From: Candidatus Nitrosymbiomonas sp.
GTDB taxonomy: Bacteria; Sysuimicrobiota; Sysuimicrobiia; Sysuimicrobiales; Humicultoraceae
NCBI GenBank assembly: GCA_020724185.1
Contig: DYHL01000017.1
Coordinates: 1-18,319 of the forward strand
Reading direction: 5' to 3'
DNA length: 18,319 bases
Shown: piece by piece, positions 7,097 to 13,514 of the stretch
Numbering within the stretch: the stretch's first letter is position 1
How the letters are laid out: the number at the start of each line of letters is the position of its first letter
Translations under genes and position numbers: made by a program
The notes under the pieces: model-generated
The model's input: only the letters and a program-made list of their open reading frames with translations
Told to the model about the DNA's origin: nothing
Database searches by the model: none

Positions 7097-7897
7097 ATGC
7101 GACTGCAGGCGAAGCGGCCGGTCATTGTGGGGGACCGCTTTCTGGGCGGGCCGGCGGTGATTACGTGCGTGCCGCTGACCGCCATGGACCGGCCGGCGCT
7201 GATTCTCCAGGCGGCCCGGCTGGGAGCGCTGGGGCCGGATTGCATCGAGTGGCGGGCAGACTTCCTTCCTGACCTGGGTCCGGACGAGGTGCCGTTACTG
7301 CTAGCCGAGGTGGCGGCCGCCGCGCTGCGCCCACTGATCGTTACCAACCGGCGCCACGAGGAGGGCGGGGGCCGCCCTCAGGACGAGACCTTGCGCCTGG
7401 CGATTCTGGAGGCCGCCGCGTCAACCGGGCGGCCGGCCCTGGTGGATGTTGAAATGGCCACGGCACCCGCGCAGGCGAGGCAGGTCGCAGCAACGTGCAG
7501 GAGAGCCGGGGTGGGGGTCATACGCTCCTGGCACGACTTCGAAGGAACGCCTCCGGCGGAGGCGCTCCTTACCACGCTGCGGGCGATGCAGGCGTCAGGC
7601 GCCGACGTCGCCAAGGTGGCAACCGTGGCCGTGACGCCGGAGGAAGTCCTGACGCTGCTTGGGGCAGGACTGGAGGCGCGGCGCTCGTTCCTCGAGATAC
7701 CCTGTATCCTGATGGCTATGGGCGTAGAGGGCGCCATCAGCCGCCTGGCCGGGGGGTACTTCGGTTCGGACCTGACGTTCGCCGTAGGAATACATGCCTC
7801 AGCGCCAGGCCAGATGGAACTGGATCTGGTTCAGCAGGCCCTGACCGCGCTGGGGCTTCGGCCGGCGATCGAGAATCGTACGGGAGGTGTCCAGTGA
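7097..7897 (+). CDS. aroD: Type I 3-dehydroquinate dehydratase
   Basis: Type I dehydroquinases dehydrate 3-dehydroquinate to 3-dehydroshikimate through a Schiff base. This 266-residue protein keeps the active site: EWRADFL (substrate-binding Glu and Arg), TNRRHEEGG, SWHDFEGTP with catalytic His146, GADVAKVATV with Schiff-base Lys173, and MAMGVEGAISRLAGGYFGSDLTF followed by SAPGQ. Length is normal for the family. The start at ATG 7097 has a GGGGGGCGAGG ribosome-binding region. The stop overlaps the next gene's GTG start by four bases (GTGA, 7894-7897), so translation is probably coupled to the alcohol dehydrogenase. The enzyme serves aromatic amino-acid synthesis or quinate/shikimate breakdown; the surrounding transport and catabolic genes make the second role worth considering. 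The conservation indicates a working enzyme. Confidence 0.93.
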   Translation: MRLQAKRPVIVGDRFLGGPAVITCVPLTAMDRPALILQAARLGALGPDCIEWRADFLPDLGPDEVPLLLAEVAAAALRPLIVTNRRHEEGGGRPQDETLRLAILEAAASTGRPALVDVEMATAPAQARQVAATCRRAGVGVIRSWHDFEGTPPAEALLTTLRAMQASGADVAKVATVAVTPEEVLTLLGAGLEARRSFLEIPCILMAMGVEGAISRLAGGYFGSDLTFAVGIHASAPGQMELDLVQQALTALGLRPAIENRTGGVQ

Positions 7898-8913
7898 ACA
7901 CGATGCGGGCTGCCCGGCTCCATGCGCCCCGGGTTCTCCGTGTGGAGGAGGTCCCACTGCCCGGCCCGCGGCCGGGAGAGGTACTGGTCCGGGTTGAGCG
8001 GGTAGGTATCTGCGGTTCGGACGTGCACCTGTATGCTGGCCACCGGCCGGCGCCCTACCCTTTGATCCTGGGACACGAGGCAATGGGCCGGATTGCCGCG
8101 GTCGGCGACGGTGTCACTGGGGACTTGGTGGGCCGACGGGTCGTGGTGGAGCCCAACATTCCGTGCACCCACTGCTCGCTGTGCCGGCGTGGACAGGGTA
8201 CCGTGTGCCCGAACAAGCGCGTCCTGGGCGTCAATGTGGACGGGGTGTTCGCTGAATTCGCGGCCGTGCCCGCCAGCCACGCCTGGGTGGCCTCGGAAAC
8301 CATCCCAGACCAGGACCTGGTGCTGGCGGAGCCGCTGGCCGTGGCAGTGCACGCCCTTGCCACCTCAGGATTGGTTCCGGGAGACCGCGCCCTGGTTCTC
8401 GGGTGCGGCGCCATAGGGCTCCTACTCACGCACCTGCTGAGCGCCGCGCGCATCTCGGTCACCGCGCTGGACCTGGATACCCGACGGGTGGAGAAGGCTC
8501 GGGCGCTGGGAGCGGCCGAGGCGATGCCGATGAGCCAGGAGGTTGGGGAGGCGGTCGCAGCGCGCATGCGCGATACCGGGGAGCCGGCGACGCTGTTCGA
8601 GTGCTCAGGGGCCGTGGCAGGGACGGCGTGGTGCATCCGGTCGGCTCCCCGGGGCGGGCGCGTCGTGCTGTTGGGATTGACGGCGGAGGATGTGCCCTTC
8701 TCGCCGCTGCGCCTTGTGCGGGAGGGGGTCGCGCTGGTCAGCTCGCTGATCTACGACCACCCCCGCGACTTCCGCCGGACGCTCAATCTGATTGAGGGAG
8801 GACTACGGGCGGGCCACCTCGTTGAGCACGAGTTCCCGCTGGAGGAAGTGGGGGCCGGCCTGGAGGCCGCTCTCGGCGCCCAGTTCGCCAAGGCAGTCAT
8901 ACGCGTCACCTAG
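7894..8913 (+). CDS. Zinc-dependent medium-chain alcohol/polyol dehydrogenase
   Basis: This 339-residue protein is a medium-chain dehydrogenase/reductase of the sorbitol dehydrogenase, threonine dehydrogenase and galactitol-phosphate dehydrogenase group, which oxidises a secondary alcohol with NAD(P)+. Catalytic zinc ligands are visible as Cys40 (GICGSD) and His61-Glu62 (GHE), with a further Glu in LAEPLAVAVHA. The structural zinc site has four cysteines at 91, 94, 97 and 105. The Rossmann motif GCGAIG follows, with an acidic residue after the second strand (LDLD) suggesting NAD preference. GTG 7894 is preferred over ATG 7903 because GGGAGG lies 6 bases upstream of it. It overlaps aroD by four bases and is followed 18 bases later by the ThDP enzyme. 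Substrate unknown; quinate-like, cyclitol or hydroxy-acid substrates would fit the setting. Confidence 0.88.
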   Translation: MNTMRAARLHAPRVLRVEEVPLPGPRPGEVLVRVERVGICGSDVHLYAGHRPAPYPLILGHEAMGRIAAVGDGVTGDLVGRRVVVEPNIPCTHCSLCRRGQGTVCPNKRVLGVNVDGVFAEFAAVPASHAWVASETIPDQDLVLAEPLAVAVHALATSGLVPGDRALVLGCGAIGLLLTHLLSAARISVTALDLDTRRVEKARALGAAEAMPMSQEVGEAVAARMRDTGEPATLFECSGAVAGTAWCIRSAPRGGRVVLLGLTAEDVPFSPLRLVREGVALVSSLIYDHPRDFRRTLNLIEGGLRAGHLVEHEFPLEEVGAGLEAALGAQFAKAVIRVT

Positions 8914-8931
8914 CCCGGAGGGTTGGTATCA

Positions 8932-10659
8932 ATGGGAACCAAGCAGCACAACGTCGCGCACCAGATTGTGCGATTCCTGGAGGGTGCAGGAACCGAGTAC
9001 GTCTTCGGGCTTTGCGGACACACGGTGATCGCGCTCCTCGATGCGCTCGCCGACAGCCGGATGCGCTTTGTCATGACGCGCCACGAGCAGATCGCAGCGC
9101 ACATGGCCGAGGGCTATGCGCGGGCGTCCGGGCGCTGCGGTGTCCTGATGACGCATCTGGGCCCCGGCCTGACTAACGCCGCCACCGGCGTGGCAAACGC
9201 CGCCCTCGACTCGATCCCGCTGCTCGTGGTCGCGGGCGATGTGCCCGGCTACTTCCACGGCCGGCACCCGCACCAGGAGATCCAGTATCACACCGACGGC
9301 GATCAGTGGGAGGTCTTCCGACCCTTCGTGAAGCGCGCGTGGCGGGTCACCGATCCGCGCGGGCTGTCGCGCATCCTGCCGCGGGCCTACAGTCTGGCCA
9401 CCAGCGGCCGGCCTGGACCGGTGCTGGTCAACGTGGCCATGGACGTCTTCTCGATGCCGGCCGAAGGGCCACCGCCACCGCCGCCAGCCCCAATGGCGCC
9501 CCCGGGGCTCGATCCGGACACCGCGCGCGCGATCGCCGCGCGGCTGCTGGCAGCGCGCCGCCCGGTCATCTATGCGGGTGGAGGCGTCGTCTCGTCAGGA
9601 GCCTCAGACGAACTGCGCCTGGTTGCCGAACACCTGCGCTCGCCGGTGGCCTACTCGCTGATGGGCAAGGGCGCGCTGCCTGACGACCATCCGCTCATAC
9701 TCGGAATGACCGGGTTCTGGGGGACCGAGCTGACCAACCGTGTGACGCGCGAGGCAGACCTGATCCTGGCGATCGGGACCCGCTTCGCCGAGGCCGACTC
9801 CAGCTCATGGGATCCCCGATTCACCTTTGCCATCCCGCCCACCGAGTTGATACACCTCGACATAGACCCCCAGGAGATCGGCCGCTCGTTCCCCGTGGCC
9901 GTCGGGGCCGTTACGGATGCCCGGGCCGGACTGCGCGCCATCCTCTCCGCGCTGCGCGAGATGTCGGCGGGCGGGGGAGACGGCCATGCGGGGCTTGCCG
10001 ACATCCAGTCAGCACGGCAGGCCTGGCTGGCCGGGCTCGAGGGCCCTTCGCGCTCCTCTTCGACGCCGCTGGCGCCACAGCGGATCCTGGCCGACATCCG
10101 TGCCGCCCTTCCCAGGGAGGGAGTCCTGGTCACCGACGTGGGCTGGAACAAGAACGGGGTCGGCCAGCAGTTCCCGGTCTACCTGCCGCGGACGCACCTT
10201 CCACCGGGCGGCCTGGCGACGATGGGATACGGCCCCGCGGCGGTGCTGGGCGCCAAGCTGGCGAGGCCCGGCGTCCCGTGCCTTGCGATGGTGGGCGACG
10301 GCGCCTTCAGCGCCAACCCGTCGGTGCTCGCGACGGCGGTCGAGCAGGGCATCGGCGCGATCTGGGTGGTGATGAACAACAGCGCCCACGGAACGATCGC
10401 CGGGCTGATGGGAGCGCACTACGGCCGCACCTTCGGCTGTGAGTTCCGTTGCGCCGGGCAGCCCTACAGCCCGGACTTCGCTGCCCTCGCGCGCGCCTAC
10501 GGCGCGGACGGTGTACGGATAGAGCGGGCCGACGACCTGGGCCCAGCCCTTGCCGCGGCCATAGGAAGTGGAAGACCGACGGTCATAGACGTGCCGATGG
10601 TGAACGATCCGGTCCCGACCGCAGGACACTGGGATATCAACGACATCTACCGGTGGTGA
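8932..10659 (+). CDS. Thiamine-diphosphate-dependent enzyme of the acetolactate synthase/2-oxoacid decarboxylase family
   Basis: The 575-residue protein has the three-domain architecture of this family: an N-terminal pyrimidine-binding domain with the cofactor-activating Glu52 (RHEQIAAHMAEGYAR), a central Rossmann-like domain (about 190-330), and a C-terminal pyrophosphate-binding domain with GDG...NN at 455-483. A proline-rich linker near residues 181-195 joins the first two domains. ATG 8932 has GGAGGG at 9 bases, better than the in-frame TTG 8923. It is not adjacent to an ilvN-type regulatory subunit or other branched-chain genes, so ordinary acetolactate synthase is unlikely. Family members include oxoacid decarboxylases, carboligases, sulfoacetaldehyde acetyltransferase, and the ring-cleaving hydrolases IolD and cyclohexane-1,2-dione hydrolase. 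Which reaction this one carries out cannot be read from sequence. Confidence 0.87.
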   Translation: MGTKQHNVAHQIVRFLEGAGTEYVFGLCGHTVIALLDALADSRMRFVMTRHEQIAAHMAEGYARASGRCGVLMTHLGPGLTNAATGVANAALDSIPLLVVAGDVPGYFHGRHPHQEIQYHTDGDQWEVFRPFVKRAWRVTDPRGLSRILPRAYSLATSGRPGPVLVNVAMDVFSMPAEGPPPPPPAPMAPPGLDPDTARAIAARLLAARRPVIYAGGGVVSSGASDELRLVAEHLRSPVAYSLMGKGALPDDHPLILGMTGFWGTELTNRVTREADLILAIGTRFAEADSSSWDPRFTFAIPPTELIHLDIDPQEIGRSFPVAVGAVTDARAGLRAILSALREMSAGGGDGHAGLADIQSARQAWLAGLEGPSRSSSTPLAPQRILADIRAALPREGVLVTDVGWNKNGVGQQFPVYLPRTHLPPGGLATMGYGPAAVLGAKLARPGVPCLAMVGDGAFSANPSVLATAVEQGIGAIWVVMNNSAHGTIAGLMGAHYGRTFGCEFRCAGQPYSPDFAALARAYGADGVRIERADDLGPALAAAIGSGRPTVIDVPMVNDPVPTAGHWDINDIYRW

Positions 10660-10701
10660 CGGCGTGTCTCATCACCCCGGGCTGAGGGCACGGTTGAAGC
10701 C

Positions 10702-11430
10702 GTGAAGACGAACGGCGTGGCGGCGGTGGAGCGCGCGCTTGCCATCCTCGACGCCTTCCGCGAGGGCGACGATGGCCTCACCCTGGCCGAGATCGCCGAG
10801 CGCACGAGGATGTACAAGAGCACCATCCTGCGCCTGTGCGCGTCGCTGGAGAGGTACGGGTACCTCTGGAGGGTCTCCGACGGCAGGTACCGGTTGGGCC
10901 CCACGCTCATGCGCCTCGGCAGCCTCTATCAGCGCGGGTTTCCCCTGGCCGACCGCGTCGTGCCGGTCCTGCGCCGGCTCGCCAACGACAGCGGCGAGAG
11001 CGCCTCGTTCTACGTTCGCCAGGGGACGGTCCGCGTGTGCCTCCACCGTGTGGACTCCCCGGCGCCGATCCGCGATCACGTGCGCGAGGGCGACCACCTC
11101 CCGCTGGACCGCGGGGCGGCGGGAAGGGTGCTGCTGGCGTTTGGCGGGGCCAGGGGCACGCCCTTCGCAGCCGTCCGCCGCGACCTGATCGCCGTCTCCT
11201 ACGGCGAGCGAAGTCCCGAGACCGCGGCCGTCGCCTGCCCGGTCTTTCGCGTGGAGCAGGAGCTCGTCGGCGCGCTGTCGCTGTCCGGCCCCCTCTACCG
11301 CTTCAGGCCCGCAGCGGTGCGGCGCATGTCGGCGGCGCTCATGCGTGCTGCAGCGGACCTGACCGGCGCCCTCGGTGGCGACCGTAAACCTTTTGACGAG
11401 AGGATTCGCACCCGTGCGGCGTCCCCTTGA
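10702..11430 (+). CDS. IclR family transcriptional regulator
   Basis: The 242-residue protein starts at GTG 10702 with the typical NGVAAVERALAILDAF lead-in to an IclR winged helix-turn-helix. The recognition region is LTLAEIAERTRMYKSTILRLCASLERYGYL (about residues 26-55), followed by the wing DGRYRLGPTLMRLG. The C-terminal half is a GAF-like effector-binding domain, with HLPLDRGAAGRVLLAF being a common family stretch. No strong ribosome-binding site is visible, so expression may be low or coupled. IclR proteins usually bind a pathway substrate or intermediate and control a nearby catabolic operon, often one for aromatic or organic acids. Its position inside the operon, 42 bases after the ThDP gene and overlapping the CoA-transferase gene by 17 bases, suggests that it regulates its own operon. 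Confidence 0.92.
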   Translation: MKTNGVAAVERALAILDAFREGDDGLTLAEIAERTRMYKSTILRLCASLERYGYLWRVSDGRYRLGPTLMRLGSLYQRGFPLADRVVPVLRRLANDSGESASFYVRQGTVRVCLHRVDSPAPIRDHVREGDHLPLDRGAAGRVLLAFGGARGTPFAAVRRDLIAVSYGERSPETAAVACPVFRVEQELVGALSLSGPLYRFRPAAVRRMSAALMRAAADLTGALGGDRKPFDERIRTRAASP

Positions 11431-12616
11431 GGGCATCAGGGTCCTCGATCTCACGAACGTGCTGGCAGGCCCGTTCTGCTCCTTCCAGCTTGCGCTGGCG
11501 GGGGCCGAGGTGATCAAGGTGGAGGTGCCGGGAACCGGCGACCTGGCCCGCCAGCTAGGCGCGGACCCCGCGTTGAACCAGCGCCTGATGGGCGCGTCAT
11601 TCATGGCCCAGAATGCCGGCAAGCGGTCGGTGACGCTCAATCTCAAGCAGGCATCGGGCCGGCGTGTGCTGGAAAGGCTCGTGGAGACTGCGGACGTGCT
11701 GGTGGAGAACTTCCGGCCCGGGGCAATGGCGCGCCTGGGCGTCGGCTGCGACGAGCTTGCCCGTGTCAACCCGGCGCTCATCTACTGCGCCATATCAGGT
11801 TTCGGTAGCGACGGCCCCATGCGCGACAACCCGGCCTACGACCAGATCATCCAGGGGCTATCGGGCGTGATGAGCGTCACCGGCAACGCTGAAACCGGGC
11901 CCCTGCGGACGGGGTTCCCGGTGTGCGACACCATCGGCGGGATCACGGCGGCGTTTGCGATCACCTCTGCTCTGCTGGCCCGCCAGCAGACCGGTCGTGG
12001 AGCGTTCATTGACGTTTCCATGCTGGATGCCACCCTTGTGTCCATGGGATGGGTGGTCTCGAACTACCTGATTGCCGGGGAGCAGGCCAGGCCCATGGGT
12101 AACGACAACTTCACCGCCAGCCCGTCGGGCGCGTTCCGCACCAGGGACGGCCTGCTCAACATCGCCGCCAACAAGCAGGAGCAGTTCGAAGCCCTGTGCC
12201 GGGTGGTGGGGCTCCCTGATCTTACGGGCGACCCCCGCTTCGCGCGCCGCGCTGACCGCCTGTCTCACCGCGCTGCCCTGACGGTGGAACTTGAGGCTGC
12301 CCTGGCATCGCGCTCCGCGGCTGAGTGGGAGGCGCTACTGAATCTGGCCGGAGTGCCGGCAGGGCGGGTGCTCTCAATCCCGGAGATTCTGGCTCATCCG
12401 CAAATAGCCGAGCAGGGGCTGCTGCGACGGATCGATGAAGTTCCAGGGGCCGGACGGGGCATCTCGGTCACGACGGCCGGGTTCAGGATGTCGGGCTGGC
12501 GGCCCGACGCAGGCGGTCCGCCGCCTCGCCTTGGCGAACACACCGACGAGGTGCTCAGGAGCCTCGGCTTCGCCGACGACGAGATCGCCGGGCTCCGGCG
12601 AGAGGGCGCGATATGA
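11414..12616 (+). CDS. CaiB/BaiF (class III) CoA-transferase
   Basis: Class III CoA-transferases move CoA from a donor such as succinyl-CoA to a carboxylic acid. The 400-residue length is normal. The N-terminal signature PLEGIRVLDLTNVLAGPF and GAEVIKVEVPGTGD are clear, as is VLVENFRPGAMARLG. Asp143 in NPAYDQIIQGLSG is the catalytic aspartate that forms the acyl anhydride. GTG 11414 was chosen because GAGAGGA lies about 9 bases upstream and the protein then begins MRRPLEG, as relatives do; the longer form from 11375 adds 13 atypical residues. It overlaps the IclR gene by 17 bases and the next gene by four (ATGA), so translation is likely coupled. Paired with a citryl-CoA-lyase-like gene, it may activate citrate, citramalate or a related acid. 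That substrate is inferred. Confidence 0.9.
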   Translation: MRRPLEGIRVLDLTNVLAGPFCSFQLALAGAEVIKVEVPGTGDLARQLGADPALNQRLMGASFMAQNAGKRSVTLNLKQASGRRVLERLVETADVLVENFRPGAMARLGVGCDELARVNPALIYCAISGFGSDGPMRDNPAYDQIIQGLSGVMSVTGNAETGPLRTGFPVCDTIGGITAAFAITSALLARQQTGRGAFIDVSMLDATLVSMGWVVSNYLIAGEQARPMGNDNFTASPSGAFRTRDGLLNIAANKQEQFEALCRVVGLPDLTGDPRFARRADRLSHRAALTVELEAALASRSAAEWEALLNLAGVPAGRVLSIPEILAHPQIAEQGLLRRIDEVPGAGRGISVTTAGFRMSGWRPDAGGPPPRLGEHTDEVLRSLGFADDEIAGLRREGAI

Positions 12617-13455
12617 CGGAGCCATCCAGGGAATCGCTCCAGGCGTGGCGGCGCACGGCGATCATTGACATAGCCCCGGGACAGATCGCCGTGCGCGGCT
12701 ATCCGATGGAGCAACTGATCGGTTCAGTCTCTTTTCCCGCCATGATCTGGTTGCTGCTGCGAGGAGAGCTGCCCTCTCCGGCCCAGGCCGCGCTCCTGGA
12801 GGCGGCACTTGTGGCCTCCGTTGACCACGGGCCGCAGGCACCTTCCATCGCCATCGCCCGTATGTCGGTCACATGCGGGCTTCCCCTCAACAACGCCGTG
12901 GCTTCAGGGGTCAACGCCCTGGGCGATGTCCACGGCGGCGCCGGGCAGCAGTGCATGGAGCTCTACTCGGCCATCGCGGCCGCCTGCGAGGAGGGCTCCC
13001 CGGGTTGCGAGGAGCAGCGCCTGCTAGATGACGCGGTCGAGGCCGAACTGAACCGGCTCGGCCCCGGCGCCTTCGTCCCGGGCTTCGGCCACCGCTTCCA
13101 CCCAGTTGACCCCCGCGCCGGACGCCTGCTGGACCTCGTGGCACGGGCCGCGGCCGAGGGCACGGTCACGGGCCGGTTCGCGCGCATCGGACGTGCCGTG
13201 GAGGCTGCCCTGGAGCGACGCAAGGGCCGCCGGATTCCCATGAACATTGATGGTGTAACCGCGGTCGTGTTCTGCGAGCTCGGGTTTCCGCCACCGCTGG
13301 GCCGCGGGCTGTTCCTGCTCTCGCGGGCCGCGGGCATCCTCGCCCATGCCTGGGAGCAGAGCCAGCAGGGCGAGCGCCTCAAGGGCCCCACGCCGCCGGA
13401 GGCCGGGTTTCTCTACGAAGGCCCTCCCCGGCGCAACCACGTCCCCGGTGCTTGA
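12613..13455 (+). CDS. Citryl-CoA lyase-like protein (short citrate-synthase fold)
   Basis: The 280-residue protein has the citrate synthase active-site pattern in a shortened form: His72 in VDHGPQAP, His107 in GDVHGGAG, and GFGHRFHPVDPRAG (His160), the family's most recognisable motif. A C-terminal NIDGVTAVVFCELGFPP stretch matches the end of the small domain. Full citrate synthases are about 370-430 residues; this length and the motif spacing fit the citryl-CoA lyase (Ccl) group, which cleaves citryl-CoA to acetyl-CoA and oxaloacetate, or relatives acting on similar 3-hydroxy-acyl-CoAs. The ATG lies within the stop of the CoA-transferase gene (ATGA), so the two proteins are probably made in equal amounts. 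Together they could activate and split a citrate-like acid imported by TctABC. Confidence 0.82.
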   Translation: MTEPSRESLQAWRRTAIIDIAPGQIAVRGYPMEQLIGSVSFPAMIWLLLRGELPSPAQAALLEAALVASVDHGPQAPSIAIARMSVTCGLPLNNAVASGVNALGDVHGGAGQQCMELYSAIAAACEEGSPGCEEQRLLDDAVEAELNRLGPGAFVPGFGHRFHPVDPRAGRLLDLVARAAAEGTVTGRFARIGRAVEAALERRKGRRIPMNIDGVTAVVFCELGFPPPLGRGLFLLSRAAGILAHAWEQSQQGERLKGPTPPEAGFLYEGPPRRNHVPGA

Positions 13456-13500
13456 TCCCGAACCCCAAAGCGCCTAGTCTATCCAAACAGACCCACTCAT

Positions 13501-13506
13501 GGAGGG
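13501..13506 (+). promoter_or_regulatory. Ribosome-binding site deciding the aroKB start
   Basis: GGAGGG lies 2 bases before ATG 13509 and 8 bases before ATG 13515, both in frame. The spacing favours 13515, which also begins the protein directly with the kinase's first beta strand. Confidence 0.6.
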
Positions 13507-13514
13507 CGATGGGC

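Noticed and set aside
7495..7893. Upstream extension of the alcohol dehydrogenase frame into aroD
   Set aside because: The extension has no dehydrogenase similarity, while aroD motifs are clear in the other frame; GTG 7894 has a good ribosome-binding site.
8932..10659. Biosynthetic acetolactate synthase large subunit (ilvB)
   Set aside because: No ilvN, ilvC or other branched-chain genes are adjacent, and the N-terminal loop differs from the usual AHAS form. The family is right but the subfamily is not supported.
12613..13455. Full citrate synthase
   Set aside because: The protein is about 100 residues too short and is coupled to a CoA-transferase gene, which fits a citryl-CoA-lyase-like protein better.
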